A stretch of 64,000 bases of DNA, from contig BPQB01000033.1 in assembly GCA_019973155.2 (NCBI GenBank), positions 62,001-126,000 of the forward strand. Direction: 5' to 3'. This stretch comes from Phanerochaete sordida (taxonomy: Eukaryota; Basidiomycota; Agaricomycetes; Polyporales; Phanerochaetaceae). A model generated the notes under the pieces. It saw only the letters and a list, made by a program, of their open reading frames with translations. It had not been told where the DNA came from and searched no databases. This document shows, one piece after another, positions 1 through 12,688 of this stretch. Positions within the stretch are counted from its first letter, which is position 1. The number at the start of each line of letters is the position of its first letter. Position numbers and translations under genes: made by a program.

Positions 1-162
1 CGAAGGTAGGCTCAAGAGTCGGGCAGAGATAGACGACCTGATAATTACAAGAGAATAGCGAGAACCAATTTTTGGCTGAAGACACGAGCAGCGGGACGTA
101 CATCCAGAATCCGCCGGCGCACATGCGCACGCTGCGCTTGTCCGCGCGGCCGGATATGCTGA

Positions 163-1213
163 GTAGGTCACGCGGACGAGCCTCTGCTCAGTACGCTGAC
201 CCCTTTGTGGCCCATAGTCGTCGTGAAGTCGCTCACTGGCACAGTCAACACGCTGTTCGTAGACCCGTCGTGCACCATCGAGGGCGTCAAGTGCATGATC
301 CAGAGCGAAAACGGCGTCCCTCCGGACCACCAACGCCTGATATTCGCGGGCAAGCAGCTCGAAGACGGCATGCGTCTGTCAGGTGTGCCTCTTGCCAAAT
401 ACGTGCTTCCACCCGTCAGACCGACATTCGCACCCAGATTACTACGTCGGCAACGGCGCCACGCTCTACCTCATCCAAATCCTGCGCGATAACGGACCAT
501 CCACAGACCCCGCCTCCGCTCCCATCCCCCTCACCGCCGGCGGGCGCGCCCTCCAGAAACTCGTGCGCGACCCGCTCCTCAGGCAAGCGTACGACTGGCG
601 GCGGGGCACGCGCCTGCACGTCGCGCTGCTGGACCCCGCGTCGCTCGCGCAGATCACACGCGCACCGCCATCGGCGTCGACCGTCACGCTGTTCACATAC
701 GTCCGCGCACGGCTGCCTTGGTTCGACTTCTTCGACGAAGGCTCCGCGAGCGGGCGGAGGCTGGGCTATGCGGGCTCGGACCTCTCGCGGAGGGACGGCG
801 AGTCTCTCGCAGAGCTATATGGCGAGAGCATAGAGGACGCGGACCACTCGGAGTTGCGCGAGCGCGAAGGCGAGGAGACACCACGCAACCTGGACGGGGA
901 GCACGGAGATGGTGGAGGCGGGATCAGGTGCAGCTACTGCTCTGGCGTCGCGCGCTTCATGGCGAAGCCGTGCGGACACCCGCTCTGCCGTGGGTGCGCG
1001 GCGGGCCTACCCGACGACGAGTACGTCGCGATGGACCTGGGAGCGGCGCGGGCCAAGGCCTCGTGTGAAGACAGGGCGCTGGGCTCGACGGCTGGGCCTG
1101 CAAACGACCGCGTCGCGGTGCTGAAGCGCTGCGCCGGGCGCGGGCTCGTGGGCACGTTCAGGGGGGCCGTGGACGACGACTCAGGGCCTTCGTTCGCAGC
1201 TGTCCCGGGCTGA
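163..1213 (+). CDS. Ubiquitin-like domain protein with C-terminal half-RING-like zinc motif (5' end unresolved)
   Basis: A ubiquitin-like fold is visible in VVVKSLTG, then IEGVKCMIQ, then [19 protein letters not shown], closely following the order of ubiquitin itself. The frame is interrupted by a 55-nt intron at 383-437; splicing restores [13 protein letters not shown], the last ubiquitin beta strand. There is no ubiquitin-type C-terminal GG, so this is an integral domain rather than a conjugated modifier. About 200 residues later comes a Cys/His cluster, CSYC followed by CGHPLCRGC, which resembles the first half of a RING finger with no recognisable second half. The protein ends at the TGA at 1211-1213. 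The start is unclear: the ubiquitin frame is open from 163 but has no ATG, so a first exon probably lies upstream, beyond an acceptor near 190. A role in ubiquitin signalling or as an E3-like adaptor is inference only. Confidence 0.7.
383..437 (+). other. Intron in the ubiquitin-like gene
   Basis: The intron begins GTGTGC and ends CCCAG and is 55 nt long. Removing it joins RLS to DYYVG, which restores the ubiquitin fold. This supports a spliced model over a frameshift. Confidence 0.75.
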
Positions 1214-1924
1214 GATGTTACTGCGCAGCGAAAGACGTTGTATTTGCGGTGCCCCGCGTTGAATGTAGAATCCCTGGGCTCTGTACAAATCCACGGTCGC
1301 ATCCCCGTATGGCCGGGACTAGCGAGCAGCGATCTAGATGAGCATGAGCTTCACGTCCGGGGACAATTGGCTGGGACTTACCCAACAACGGGACGAGGCG
1401 GCACGTTGCAAGTGCCTCAAAGCTGTCCCTATAGTTGTCCCCTCATCAGAGATGTAGGAAGCGTACCTTGGCCTTTAATGGTGAGTAAAATGGTAGAGAT
1501 ATTCAGCACGCGCAGATACACCAACTAGTGTGCGTAGAGAGTGTATGAAATCGATTATGATTTTTTGGGAGGATGTGGAGGAGAAGGAGAAGGCTGGTTC
1601 GCCCGCGGGGCGAAGCGCTGGGCTGATCGGAGAAGGAAATTGTGTGATGGGCGCCCATGTTGCTTTGGGCGGAGCTGCAACGAAAGCGTGGGAAGAAACA
1701 GGCGTGGTCTAAGGGCTTAAGATTGTGAAAGTCGTTTTCGACCTCGTCCCACATCGCCATCCCGACCAATACCCTCACCACTCCTTCACCAAGTCTATCA
1801 TGTACGTCGCTTCGCCCCCCTTGTCGCTATGGTCGCGTTTTCCGGGCTCGATCCCTCGGACAACGCGGTCAAAACGCGACCTGTCTTTTGGTTCGGATCG
1901 ACGTGCTGACGTTGCACTCACAGA
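1214..1924. other. Intergenic region, 5' of beta-tubulin
   Basis: About 0.7 kb lies between the ubiquitin-like stop and the tubulin start. Only short, low-quality open frames occur. The last 200 bases are pyrimidine-rich on the + strand, as is common near highly expressed fungal genes. I see no RNA gene or repeat. Confidence 0.5.
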
Positions 1925-3733
<1,809 letters not shown>

Positions 3734-4996
3734 ACAGCTCGCTTTTACATCCGGATTTCATTCTGTTCTTTCATGTCATCGCTGCACGAAAAGCTCTGTT
3801 ACTACACAATCTCCTTATATTGGTCGCTTTCTGTCTCGCATCCACGTTTCTCCCCTGGCACCCACCCCGACGACTACGCTACCCTACTGCATACCATCTT
3901 CATTGACCCGTAACGATTTTCTTTCTTCTACCTAGGATAATGTAAAGGCTTCAAGGCGAACATGCATTGGCGAGTGACGGGGTTTTATCGACAGTCTATT
4001 CGGAGCGTCTATTTTGTGATTGTTGGTGGCCGCCAGACCTGGAGGTTGGACGTTGCACCTTGACCTTGACCTTGGCCTACGATGAGCACTTCGAGCGACA
4101 GGCAGGATGTATGCGCGTAAGCTGGTCTTTCTGAATATTCTCCGGCTGCCAGCATGTTCACACATACGCTTAGGACTCCCTCTGCACGCTGACCGTGCCA
4201 GCCTCGGCCATACCCCGTTGGGCCCCAGCCTGCGTGCGCGAGCGCTGTCGACCGCGAACCCTGCCGATCCTCGGACCACCACCACGCAGCACAGCTCGCC
4301 TCAGGCGCACCCAGCGTCCGCAGATCAATGTCGTAGTCGCGGCGCTCTGGCGAAGAGCTCCTGCGCAGCGTGATACTTCCGCACACTTGATGCGCCCGTG
4401 GGTCTTCCGTACGGTCGGAGGCACGAGCCCCGGACGCAGAGGCGCACTTCTGGCACGAATAGACGGCGTTGGCTGTGTCGCGCGTTCTGCGACGCGCCGC
4501 CCGGCGCGTGTCTTGGATGCGGCCCTGTGTCGCGGAGAGGGCCCTCGTGCCGCCGCATCGCAGGCTCCGGGTGTGCTCCTGGGCTATTCGTGGCTGATGG
4601 GCTCACGCTCTGTTACACCGCTCGCACACTTTTGGTCGCAGGTGTGCATGTATGCGCTCGGGAGCGCTGGTAAGTCCGCGGTTTGGTGGGGGCATGAAGT
4701 GCTGATGCGGTGAACAAACGACAGCGGATCGTGCTTTCGGCGCACGGTGTACTATAAGCTCTCCGGGTCGGCGGACCATTCTTGCTCGCGGTTATCAGCG
4801 TGTGCGAAGTGCAGCGTGGGAGCGGACTCGAGACATTGACCAGTGGTTTGCCTCCCCTCCTCAAGGGCGAGCTCGGTCTCCTTATCCTCCTCCCGAGGAC
4901 GGATTTCTAGACGGCCTCTTTGTAGGCGTCCGCTCGAGTTTGTATATATAACCTAGTGGTTGAGTCTCTGCTGATGAAGCGACCTTCCTACGCCAG
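3734..4996. other. Intergenic region between beta-tubulin and reductase A
   Basis: About 1.26 kb. The first 200 bases are presumably tubulin 3' UTR. Between about 4195 and 4715 overlapping open frames occur on both strands with Arg/Ala/Pro-rich translations typical of GC-rich noncoding DNA. One frame at 4398-4673 (+) is Cys-rich (CRAFC, CLGC) but has no credible exon partners. I do not call a gene here. Confidence 0.4.
4941..4950 (+). promoter_or_regulatory. TATA box of reductase A
   Basis: TGTATATATA lies about 50 bases upstream of the ATG at 4997, a spacing that allows a short 5' leader. It is the only strong TATA-like element in the region. Confidence 0.5.
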
Positions 4997-7900
4997 ATGC
5001 CCCACAGCGCTATGGACCCCAATCGCTATATGACGCTTCCCATCCCTCCGCTGCCCCGTACCCAGGCGCTGACGACCACTACATTCCGCCCGCCCCCGCT
5101 CGATGGCTCGGTGACCCTTCCGGAGATGTGGGATTGGCACGCCAGCCATTCGCCTGCGCACCCGCTCTTCAGCTTCGCCGACGACCAGGGCGCGGTCCGC
5201 ACAATCCTTTGGCCTGAGGCGGTCCGCGCATGCCACCGTGCGGCTCGCCGAACGCTCTCCAGCCTCAAGCAGGGTGCACCGCGCGCCGTTGTGGCGATCC
5301 TCGCCGCATGCGGTACGTCTTCCCGCTAGGGCCGCCGCGAGCTCGCTGATGGACGTGGAGACAGACACGACGACGTACTTCACGATGGAGGCCGGCATCA
5401 TCCGCTCGGGGCACGTCCTCTTCCCCATCTCACCACGCAACTCGGCGGCGGCAGTCGCGCATCTCCTCGCGCAGACGTGTGTTGCGCACGTCTTTGTCGG
5501 CGCGGAGCCTGCGCTCCAGGACCTGGCGCGCGCGGCGCTCGAGCTCATGGACAGGGACACTGCCCGACCGACGCTGTCGACGGTGCCTGCGTTCGAGGAG
5601 CTATACGCTGATGGGAAGCATGAGCCTGTGGAGCCGCTGCCGCCCTACCGGCCTCAGTGGGATGACCCAGCATTAATCATGCATTCGTCGGGTGAGCGCT
5701 CTCGATACCTCCCTCGAGCGTAGGCTGATTGCGATGATGGTGCACAGGGTCGACTGCTTTTCCTAAGCCCATAGTCTGGTCTCACTACCGGTACTTCATG
5801 TTGTGTATCGTTCCTTGTGAGTTCCCTGACGCGAACACTACTCTCGTGTTAACGTATGCGCCTGAACAGACCTAGGCGAGTGGGACATGACTGGCGTCAG
5901 GCTTGCTTGTCATTCCATGCCGATGTTCCATGGTATGGGCATAGCGCAGACGGGCTGGACGGTAGGAATATCCTCCTCAAGTTCTGTCAGGGAATTGATG
6001 GCAACGGCAGGCGACCGCGGGTCTGATTGTCACTGCCTTCAAACCGCAAGTCCCAGCAGTAGCACCGACGCCTGAGCTTGTCCTGCAAGGCGCTCTTAAC
6101 ACCGAGAGCGATGTTATATTCTGCGTGCCGAGCTTCGTTGAGGCAGGTACCACCGCCGCATCTGATATGTTTGGGATCTCACCTGATACGTCAGGCATGG
6201 GCAAAGAGTCCTGAAGACGTCGATTCATTGAGGCAGATAATGGGTGTCGTACGTGCTAATTTTCTTCAGTTCCGTGCACTGTGATCGGCTGATTGACATT
6301 TCATCCCCAGCTGTATGGTGGAGGCCCCCTTTCTGAAGCGGTCGGGAACTCCCTGGTCGACCAAGGTGTCGGAGTTTACATCCTTTACGGGTGGTGAGTA
6401 ATCGTGCATTTCCCGCATTCTCCCACATCTGATCCCTTGCTGTAGCTCAGAGGCTGGGATTCTGAGCCCTATATTACCCAATCCAGGTATGACCTCGGAT
6501 CTCATACGCAATCATTTCGTTGACGCATCTCTTCGTCAGGGACTGTAGGCAGAGATTGGCAATATTTCCGTTTCCCGGAGGGTATTGAGACCCATTTCGT
6601 GCCTGACGGAAATGGACGCTCGGAGCTGGTTCTGCTGGTACGAATCATCGCATTTATGGTCCATCACTGCTTCTCGATTGAACACGAATTGATACGTAGC
6701 CTGGCAAGTTCATCATACCAAATATCCTCAATACCACAATAAACGGTAAAGAGGGGTACGCAACCAGCGACCTTCTGGAGCCTCATCCGACACGGGCGAG
6801 GTGGTGGAAGGTTTACGGTCGAGTCGACGATCAGATTATGCACAACACCGGCGAGAAGGTCCGCTCTGAATCCTTTCATCGTCCAAGCAGATCCTTACCG
6901 CGCATATACAGACCAACCCTGGGCCCCTTGGTGCGTCACAGGCCAACGAATGAGTCGAGATGCTCGCGCTTACCGGAGATATAGAGAGCATACTAAATCA
7001 AGATCCACACGTCCACGCTGCAGTCATGTTTGGACGAGGTCGCTTCAATGCGGGAATACTGATCGATCCCAAGCCTGCATTCAGACTCGACCCAGCAGAC
7101 CGGGAAAAGCTTGCAGAGTTCAGGAACAAGATCTGGTACGAAGCTTCCTCGTCCGACTGCCCACAGACGGAGATTTATAGTGCTTCCGATGCAGGCCTAC
7201 GGTGGAGAGAATGAACGATTTTGCCCCTCAACACTCCCGCATTTTTAAGGAGGTATGACCGTGCTCCCGAATCCTGTCATGATAGTAATGCTTATATGCC
7301 CCGCAGATGATTATTGCTGCCAGCCCGTCCAAGCCTTTCACGTATACTGCGAAGAATACTGCTCGCCGGCAGGCCGTCATAGATGACTACGAACCCGAAA
7401 TCGACGCCGCCTATGCCGCTGTCGAAGAATCGACCCAGCCTGATCTGCCTCCTCCGCCGACGTGGGATTTCACTCATACGCTGAGATTCGTGCGCGTGGT
7501 CGTAAATCGAGTACTCAAGAACCCAGTCAGCGACACTGACGACATCTTCCAGAAAGGCTGCGACAGGTAGGGCATCTAATCAAGGAACATATACCAAAGC
7601 TCATTACCAAGCAGCCTTCAAGCGACATGGATACGCAACAGTATTCTGCACGCCCTTCGCGACTCAACGAAGTCCTTGTCCAGGGCGCTTCCCAACTCGT
7701 TCGTCTACCAGCACCCCACCATTGTCATCCTGGCGAGATTCATCTCTGGCATTTACGGCGTTGATGTCGGCGTCGCATCTGGACAACACGACAGCATTGC
7801 CGAGATGCACAAGCTTGTCGAGAAATATAGCGCAGCGCTCCCGACCCACGTTCCTTCGCTTCCCGCACCTACGAAGGAGACCGTGCTACTGACCGGCTCG

Positions 7901-9178
7901 ACCGGTGCTCTGGGCGCGGAGCTACTGGCGTTGCTGGTGACATCGTCTGATGTTCTGCGCATATATGCGGTCAATCGCAAGGGAAGGCTTGAGACGAAGG
8001 AACGACAGCGCGCGATCATGCTGGAGCGTGGACTGGACCCATCGCACGTGGACTCGCCTAAGATTGTCTTCGCAGATATGGACATGACCGCAGATGGGCT
8101 GGGATTGCCCACTGCGCTGCTGGAAGAGGTATGTGAAAACCTGTTTGAGTTTCTAATTGCTCACACTCCCGCAGATGCGTGCATCTCTTACCCATATCAT
8201 ACACAACGGTACGCCGAATTTGCTGCTCTATACGAGGTACCTACGCTCATATGCTTCCAGCTTGGCCTGTCAACTTCAATATGGCCCTGCAGTCTTTCGA
8301 GCCCGCTGTCAAGAGCGTACGCACCCTTGTAGACCTTGCGCTCGGATCACCATTGCCAAATCCGCCGAACCTTCTTTTCGTCAGCTCGGTGTCAGTGTTG
8401 TACAGTACGCGCGCCCTCGCATCGCCGCGACCCTTCTGCTCATTTCTTGCAGATGTCGACCCCTCTTCGGCAAGCAAGGAAGAGCTCGTGGGCGCTGAGG
8501 TGGCTGTCGGTATCGGATACAGCGAATCCAAATGGGTGTCCGAGCAGGTGCTGGCCAGAGCATCGTCAGAGACCCCCTTACGGGCCACGTCTGTTCGGGT
8601 CGGGCAGATCAGCGGCGGCTCGAGTGGAGTATGGAACACTGCGGAGTGGTTCCCTGCGCTCGTCAAGTCCAGTGTCCTTCTGCAGCGGTTCCCAGCCCTT
8701 GACAAGGTGAGCTGATGCTTTTACGAGTTTGTGCCATCACATTCATACCCTCGAGCAGGTCGTGACTTGGGTCCCTATCAGCACAGTGGCGAGAACCCTC
8801 CTCGAGATGCGTTCGTGCGATAAGCCTATCCTGCACCTCGCGCACCCACGTTCCATCCCGTGGACTTCTATTACCAAGCCTATCGCCGACGAGCTGCAGC
8901 TTCCGCTCGTTCCGTACGACGAGTGGCTGGGCCTCCTTCTCCGGGCCAGCGACGGCGCTGGCGCCGACGATATACGCCAGAATCCCGCGCTCAAGCTGCT
9001 GGATTTCTTTGAGGGTGCCACGAAGCATGCAGACGCGCCAGAAGCCATGGGTCTTCCGCTCATGGACGTCTCTGTCGCTGTCACAGTTTCGCCGTCGCTG
9101 CGTGACGCGCCCACACTCGTCGCGGAAGACGCATTGCGATGGCTTAGGTACTGGAAGCAAGTTCGTTTTATCTCCTGA
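4997..9178 (+). CDS. Adenylate-forming reductase A (adenylation-thiolation-reductase, NRPS-like)
   Basis: A single-module enzyme that should activate a carboxylic acid with ATP, load it on phosphopantetheine and release it as an aldehyde with NADPH. Exons: 4997-5312, 5365-5691, 5748-5816, 5870-5961, 6011-6142, 6195-6248, 6311-6393, 6446-6486, 6540-6637, 6700-6858, 6912-6930, 6985-7135, 7195-7252, 7307-7566, 7615-8128, 8175-8208, 8261-8404, 8453-8706 and 8759-9178, giving 1074 residues. Adenylation motifs are HSSGSTAFPKP, YGCSEAG and VYGRVDDQIMHNTGEK. The carrier has GCDSLQ with the pantetheinylated Ser. The reductase has the Rossmann loop TGSTGALG and catalytic GYSESKW (Tyr-x3-Lys). There is no condensation domain, and it is shorter than Lys2-type aminoadipate reductase. 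One intron (6143-6194) needs a GC donor. Exon 11 is only 19 nt. The substrate cannot be read from the sequence. Reductase B is a paralogue with the same domains. Confidence 0.92.
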
Positions 9179-9505
9179 GCAACCTGATTCTTGGCCACAT
9201 TGCATGTACAGTATTATTTATTTTGCCCTCAGCGAACTTGGACTAGTCTCGTTCGACCTATACCATTCTCGCGGAAACCTGCACATTGCCTTGCGCATAG
9301 CGCCGCCGCGCATGCCAATCGTGTCACTTTGACATCGGTACCGGCATAACAAGCGACAACCTGCCCTGGGACCAACAATATAATCATTTCGCGTGTATTC
9401 GTAGTATGTGGATAGCCACTCTGCCACACTGACTAGTAGCTTGTTGTCATCATTGGACTCCGTGAGATAAGACCAGCTAGTGTAATTGTCACTGTGGCAT
9501 TGGAA
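9179..9505. other. Intergenic region between convergent genes
   Basis: A 327-base gap between the stops of reductase A (+) and F-box gene 1 (-). It is AT-richer than its flanks and presumably contains both 3' UTRs and terminators. Nothing else is visible. Confidence 0.5.
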
Positions 9506-12124
9506 CTACCACAGTATCGCCGCGTTCCAGGACACTTTGTCTGGCGCTTCCATCGCATCCTCTGGCCTGGCCTTTCGAGAGTGTCTGTATGCACCCGTTC
9601 AGCTTCTTCGTCAGATTCAGGTGAATGCCACTCACTTCGTTCTGACGTGCCTCGCGAGCTCCTCGGGCTCCATGTGCACCGCTCGGGGCACATACAGGCA
9701 ACTGTTTTTGTGTTCCGGCCGCCGCCAGAACTCCGAGTTGTACGGAATCTTCGAGCACAGGTAGCAGACCGTGCAGATGACCTCCTTGTCAGGGAATTTT
9801 GCGGACCACACAGCAGCAAGCCTCCCTTCGTCCGGCGCGAGCGGCGGCGGTTCGAAGTTTGCGTCGGACAGCAGACGGAGGAAAGAGGGGTCGTTGTCCA
9901 GGTCGTGATCGTGTATGATGACTTCGTGTGCTGGACAGGCCGATGCGCTGCAGATGTCCTCAGCTCCGAGTGTCCCGCCGGGAAGGTGTGTGAACGATGC
10001 TCACCTACGGCAGTAGACAGCGGCGTGATAGGCTGAGTTCTCTCGCATGATATGCGTGACCTGTACGAACGGACGAATTAGCGACAGCAGCGTCCCAGTA
10101 GACAACGACATACCAGCTCCGCAAACGTAGACGGGTGTTTGAACGTGGCACACTTGCAGACGATCTTGCCTGTCAGCTCGGCGTGCCGAATGTCCTCCGG
10201 CAGGCCCAGGGCGTGCAGGACCTTCCGCGCCACTGCGCTGTCCACCTCCGACTTGCCCGGGAAGCTCACTTCCCTGGCGTGGTCCGTGTGCACATGCTTC
10301 GCGAGCTCAGTGATGCTATACATTGCGTCACCGACGCCCGGAAGGCGCTGGTCGCGGTAGTTGAAGCAGAGGTGGCACCGGAAAAGCGCTGTTGCGAGCT
10401 CAAGAATGGCCTCGGAGCCGTGCTCGATGTCCTCCGGCACGCCCTTCAGCTTCATCACGGCCGGCTCGGCGCCGGCGCTTTCAGCACCGGGAGCGGCACC
10501 TTCGGGCTGGGAAAGCGCGGCAAAGTGCGCCCATGCGAGCTCGACAAGCTTGGCCTTCTGCTCGCGCGCTGCTGACCGCAGTGCCGGCAGCGCAGTGCGC
10601 AGGCGTTCCTCCGTCATTGGGATGCGCGCATCGTCCTCCCGCATCAGCCTGTGGATCTCGGGGAGGCGCAGAGCAGCCGAGACCCTGGGGAACGGCCCGT
10701 CCTCGACGGGTGCATTTGGCAGGAGCTCCCTGTACGCGATGCACGTCTCTTCTTCGCGCTCTCGACGGCGGTCTTCTCGCTCGCGCTCCTCCTGGTACGG
10801 CTGCTCTTCCTCGAGGAGCTCCAGCAGCCGAGGCATCATGTTCTTCCAGACTACGAAAATGGTTCTGTGAGGAGCAGATATTGTGGATATGGTGAGGCGT
10901 ACTGCGGTCGGTCAGGTCGCGAGGCTGGCGTACGATCTCCCGCCATTCGCACCATCTCGGGTTGCCGCCATACTGGAAGGCGGGGATGTCGGTCTCTTTG
11001 TAACCCATCTCGATGAGCTTACGCTTTACACTAGGCGAGGAGTCAACATATGATGCATAGAAGATAGGTTCGAGACCGACCCGTCTTCCATGGCGTCCTC
11101 AAGAGCCTGCTTTGCGTTCTTCTTGTACGCTTCCCAGTGCCTCAGACCCTTGGTGAACTTTGGACTTAATGAGCAAGCTGTCTCATCTCGAATCAGATGT
11201 CGCTCACCTCGCGCATGGTCTTGACATGAAGCTTGCGCTCCTCGACGAAGGCTTTCAACTTCTCCTTCTTGCCGGTCTCCTCATAATGTCTATAGCGTTC
11301 GAGCATCCACTCGAACTCGGGCACGAAGTACTCGCCGTATTCTTCGTTTTGCTCACCCGATTCGTTGGAAGACGGACCTGAGTGAAAGTGTGAGATCTCC
11401 TGGTTGTGCTCAAGGGGACAAGCGCAAGACATACTCCGCGTTTTAGAGCTCGGGACGTATTGGAGGAAGGGATCATCCCACTTGAAATCGTACTCTCTCT
11501 GACATACGAAGCCAAGCTTCATGCTGAATGGCCCAAATTGCGTGAGAACGCGACCCACATTTATGAAGAAATGCACGACGTACTTCAACTTCCAGCAACC
11601 GCCGCAGAAGCGTTGTACGAGGCCGAGATCATACTTCTGACCGCGATTGCCGCACGCCTACGACCTGCCTTAGCCTATATTGCCGGTAAATTGACAGAGA
11701 CACTCGCCTGGCAGAACGACGAGTACAAGACCGCGGCGAGGAATGGCTCGCTGATGTGCGGCGGCGGGTCGGGCACCCTGGCATTGTAACGAGCGGCTGC
11801 CCAGAGATGCTTCTGCCTCTTGTCCATGAACATCTCGCGGAAGTGGCGTGACGTCCAAGTCAGGTGCAGCAGCTCCTTCGGCGTCAGGTGCGAGACAATC
11901 TACAGCCATATGAATATCCTTGCTGTGATATACGTCAAAAGAAGCTGACCTCGAACCAAATGTCGACGGGCATCTCAAGCAGACGGGCGAGCTTGCCTGT
12001 GTTTCCGCGTCTCGTAGCGCGCTTGGGCTTCGCTACGCCATCTTCCTTCTGCTTCCTAGAACCCCTCGTGAGCTCATTCAGGTCTGCATCCACATATTTC
12101 AAGCTTATACTTTCTGGGTGGCAT
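9506..12124 (-). CDS. F-box/zinc-finger family protein, copy 1
   Basis: Member of the family present eight times in this window (exon model at copy 4). The start is a 14-nt first exon encoding MPPRK, spliced to GSRKQKED, then the F-box LLEMPVDIWFE...IVSHLTPKELLHL. A Cys-rich stretch follows (ACGNRGQKYDLGLV..FCGGC), then a charged helical middle, the C2H2-like RCHLC...HVHTDH motif, KIVCKCATFKHP, and the C-terminal CTVCYLC module. The final intron separates ARHVRT from the tail HSRKARPEDAMEA, and the stop is at 9506-9508. F-box proteins are substrate receptors of SCF ubiquitin ligases; the target is unknown. The intron at 11658-11707 appears to use a GC donor. The gene is convergent with reductase A and tandem with copy 2. 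Confidence 0.85.
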
Positions 12125-12688
12125 GTCGCCTCTCTGGAATAAAGCCTAGATGCCGGCGCGACGAGTATCTGCAAAGTTTTCGAGCTCGGGATGAGCCGGC
12201 GCAAAGAGCTGAGGGTCATGACAGAACGTACGAGTGTATACGGAGCCTATACTCTCCAACAACGACGGAAGCGATGTCGACGCCTAGCAGGCAGCGAAGG
12301 AGATCTGTCTTCGTGTCGGATTGCGACGTTGCTGGAAAGTCGAACGCGGTCGGGCCAGCCTCGAGAACAATAGAAGCGCCCGGGTGATGCGCCTTTTGAT
12401 GCGCGCTGCCCGCCCCGGCCAGCAGCCACGTCAGGTTCGACAAAAACCTGTCCACTTAACCTCATTTCTTGAGTGCAGATCTAGAAAATCTAGGGACCAG
12501 CATTATTTCCAGTTTTATACCAATATTGTTGCATAATTTCCATGATGATTGTCAAATATTGTACAAAACTCCACGCTACAAACGTTGGACGTTCAAGGCG
12601 TCGAAGGATGGAAAGGCTAAGCCACAGCGGAAAATCAGGGGGGATACACGCCTGGAAAGATGAATCTGCTGATAGATCAAATTTTCTC
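12125..12688. other. Intergenic region between F-box genes 1 and 2
   Basis: About 560 bases, upstream of copy 1 and downstream of copy 2 (both -). It is AT-rich around 12470-12560. It should hold the copy 1 promoter and the copy 2 3' UTR. No gene is visible. Confidence 0.5.

Noticed and set aside
4195..4713. Possible Cys-rich zinc protein between tubulin and reductase A
   Set aside because: Cys spacing is irregular, frames on both strands are equally open, and no exon chain could be built.
4997..9178. Reductase A as Lys2 alpha-aminoadipate reductase
   Set aside because: At 1074 residues it is shorter than Lys2-type enzymes, and the adenylation motifs match the NRPS-like A-T-R group rather than Lys2.
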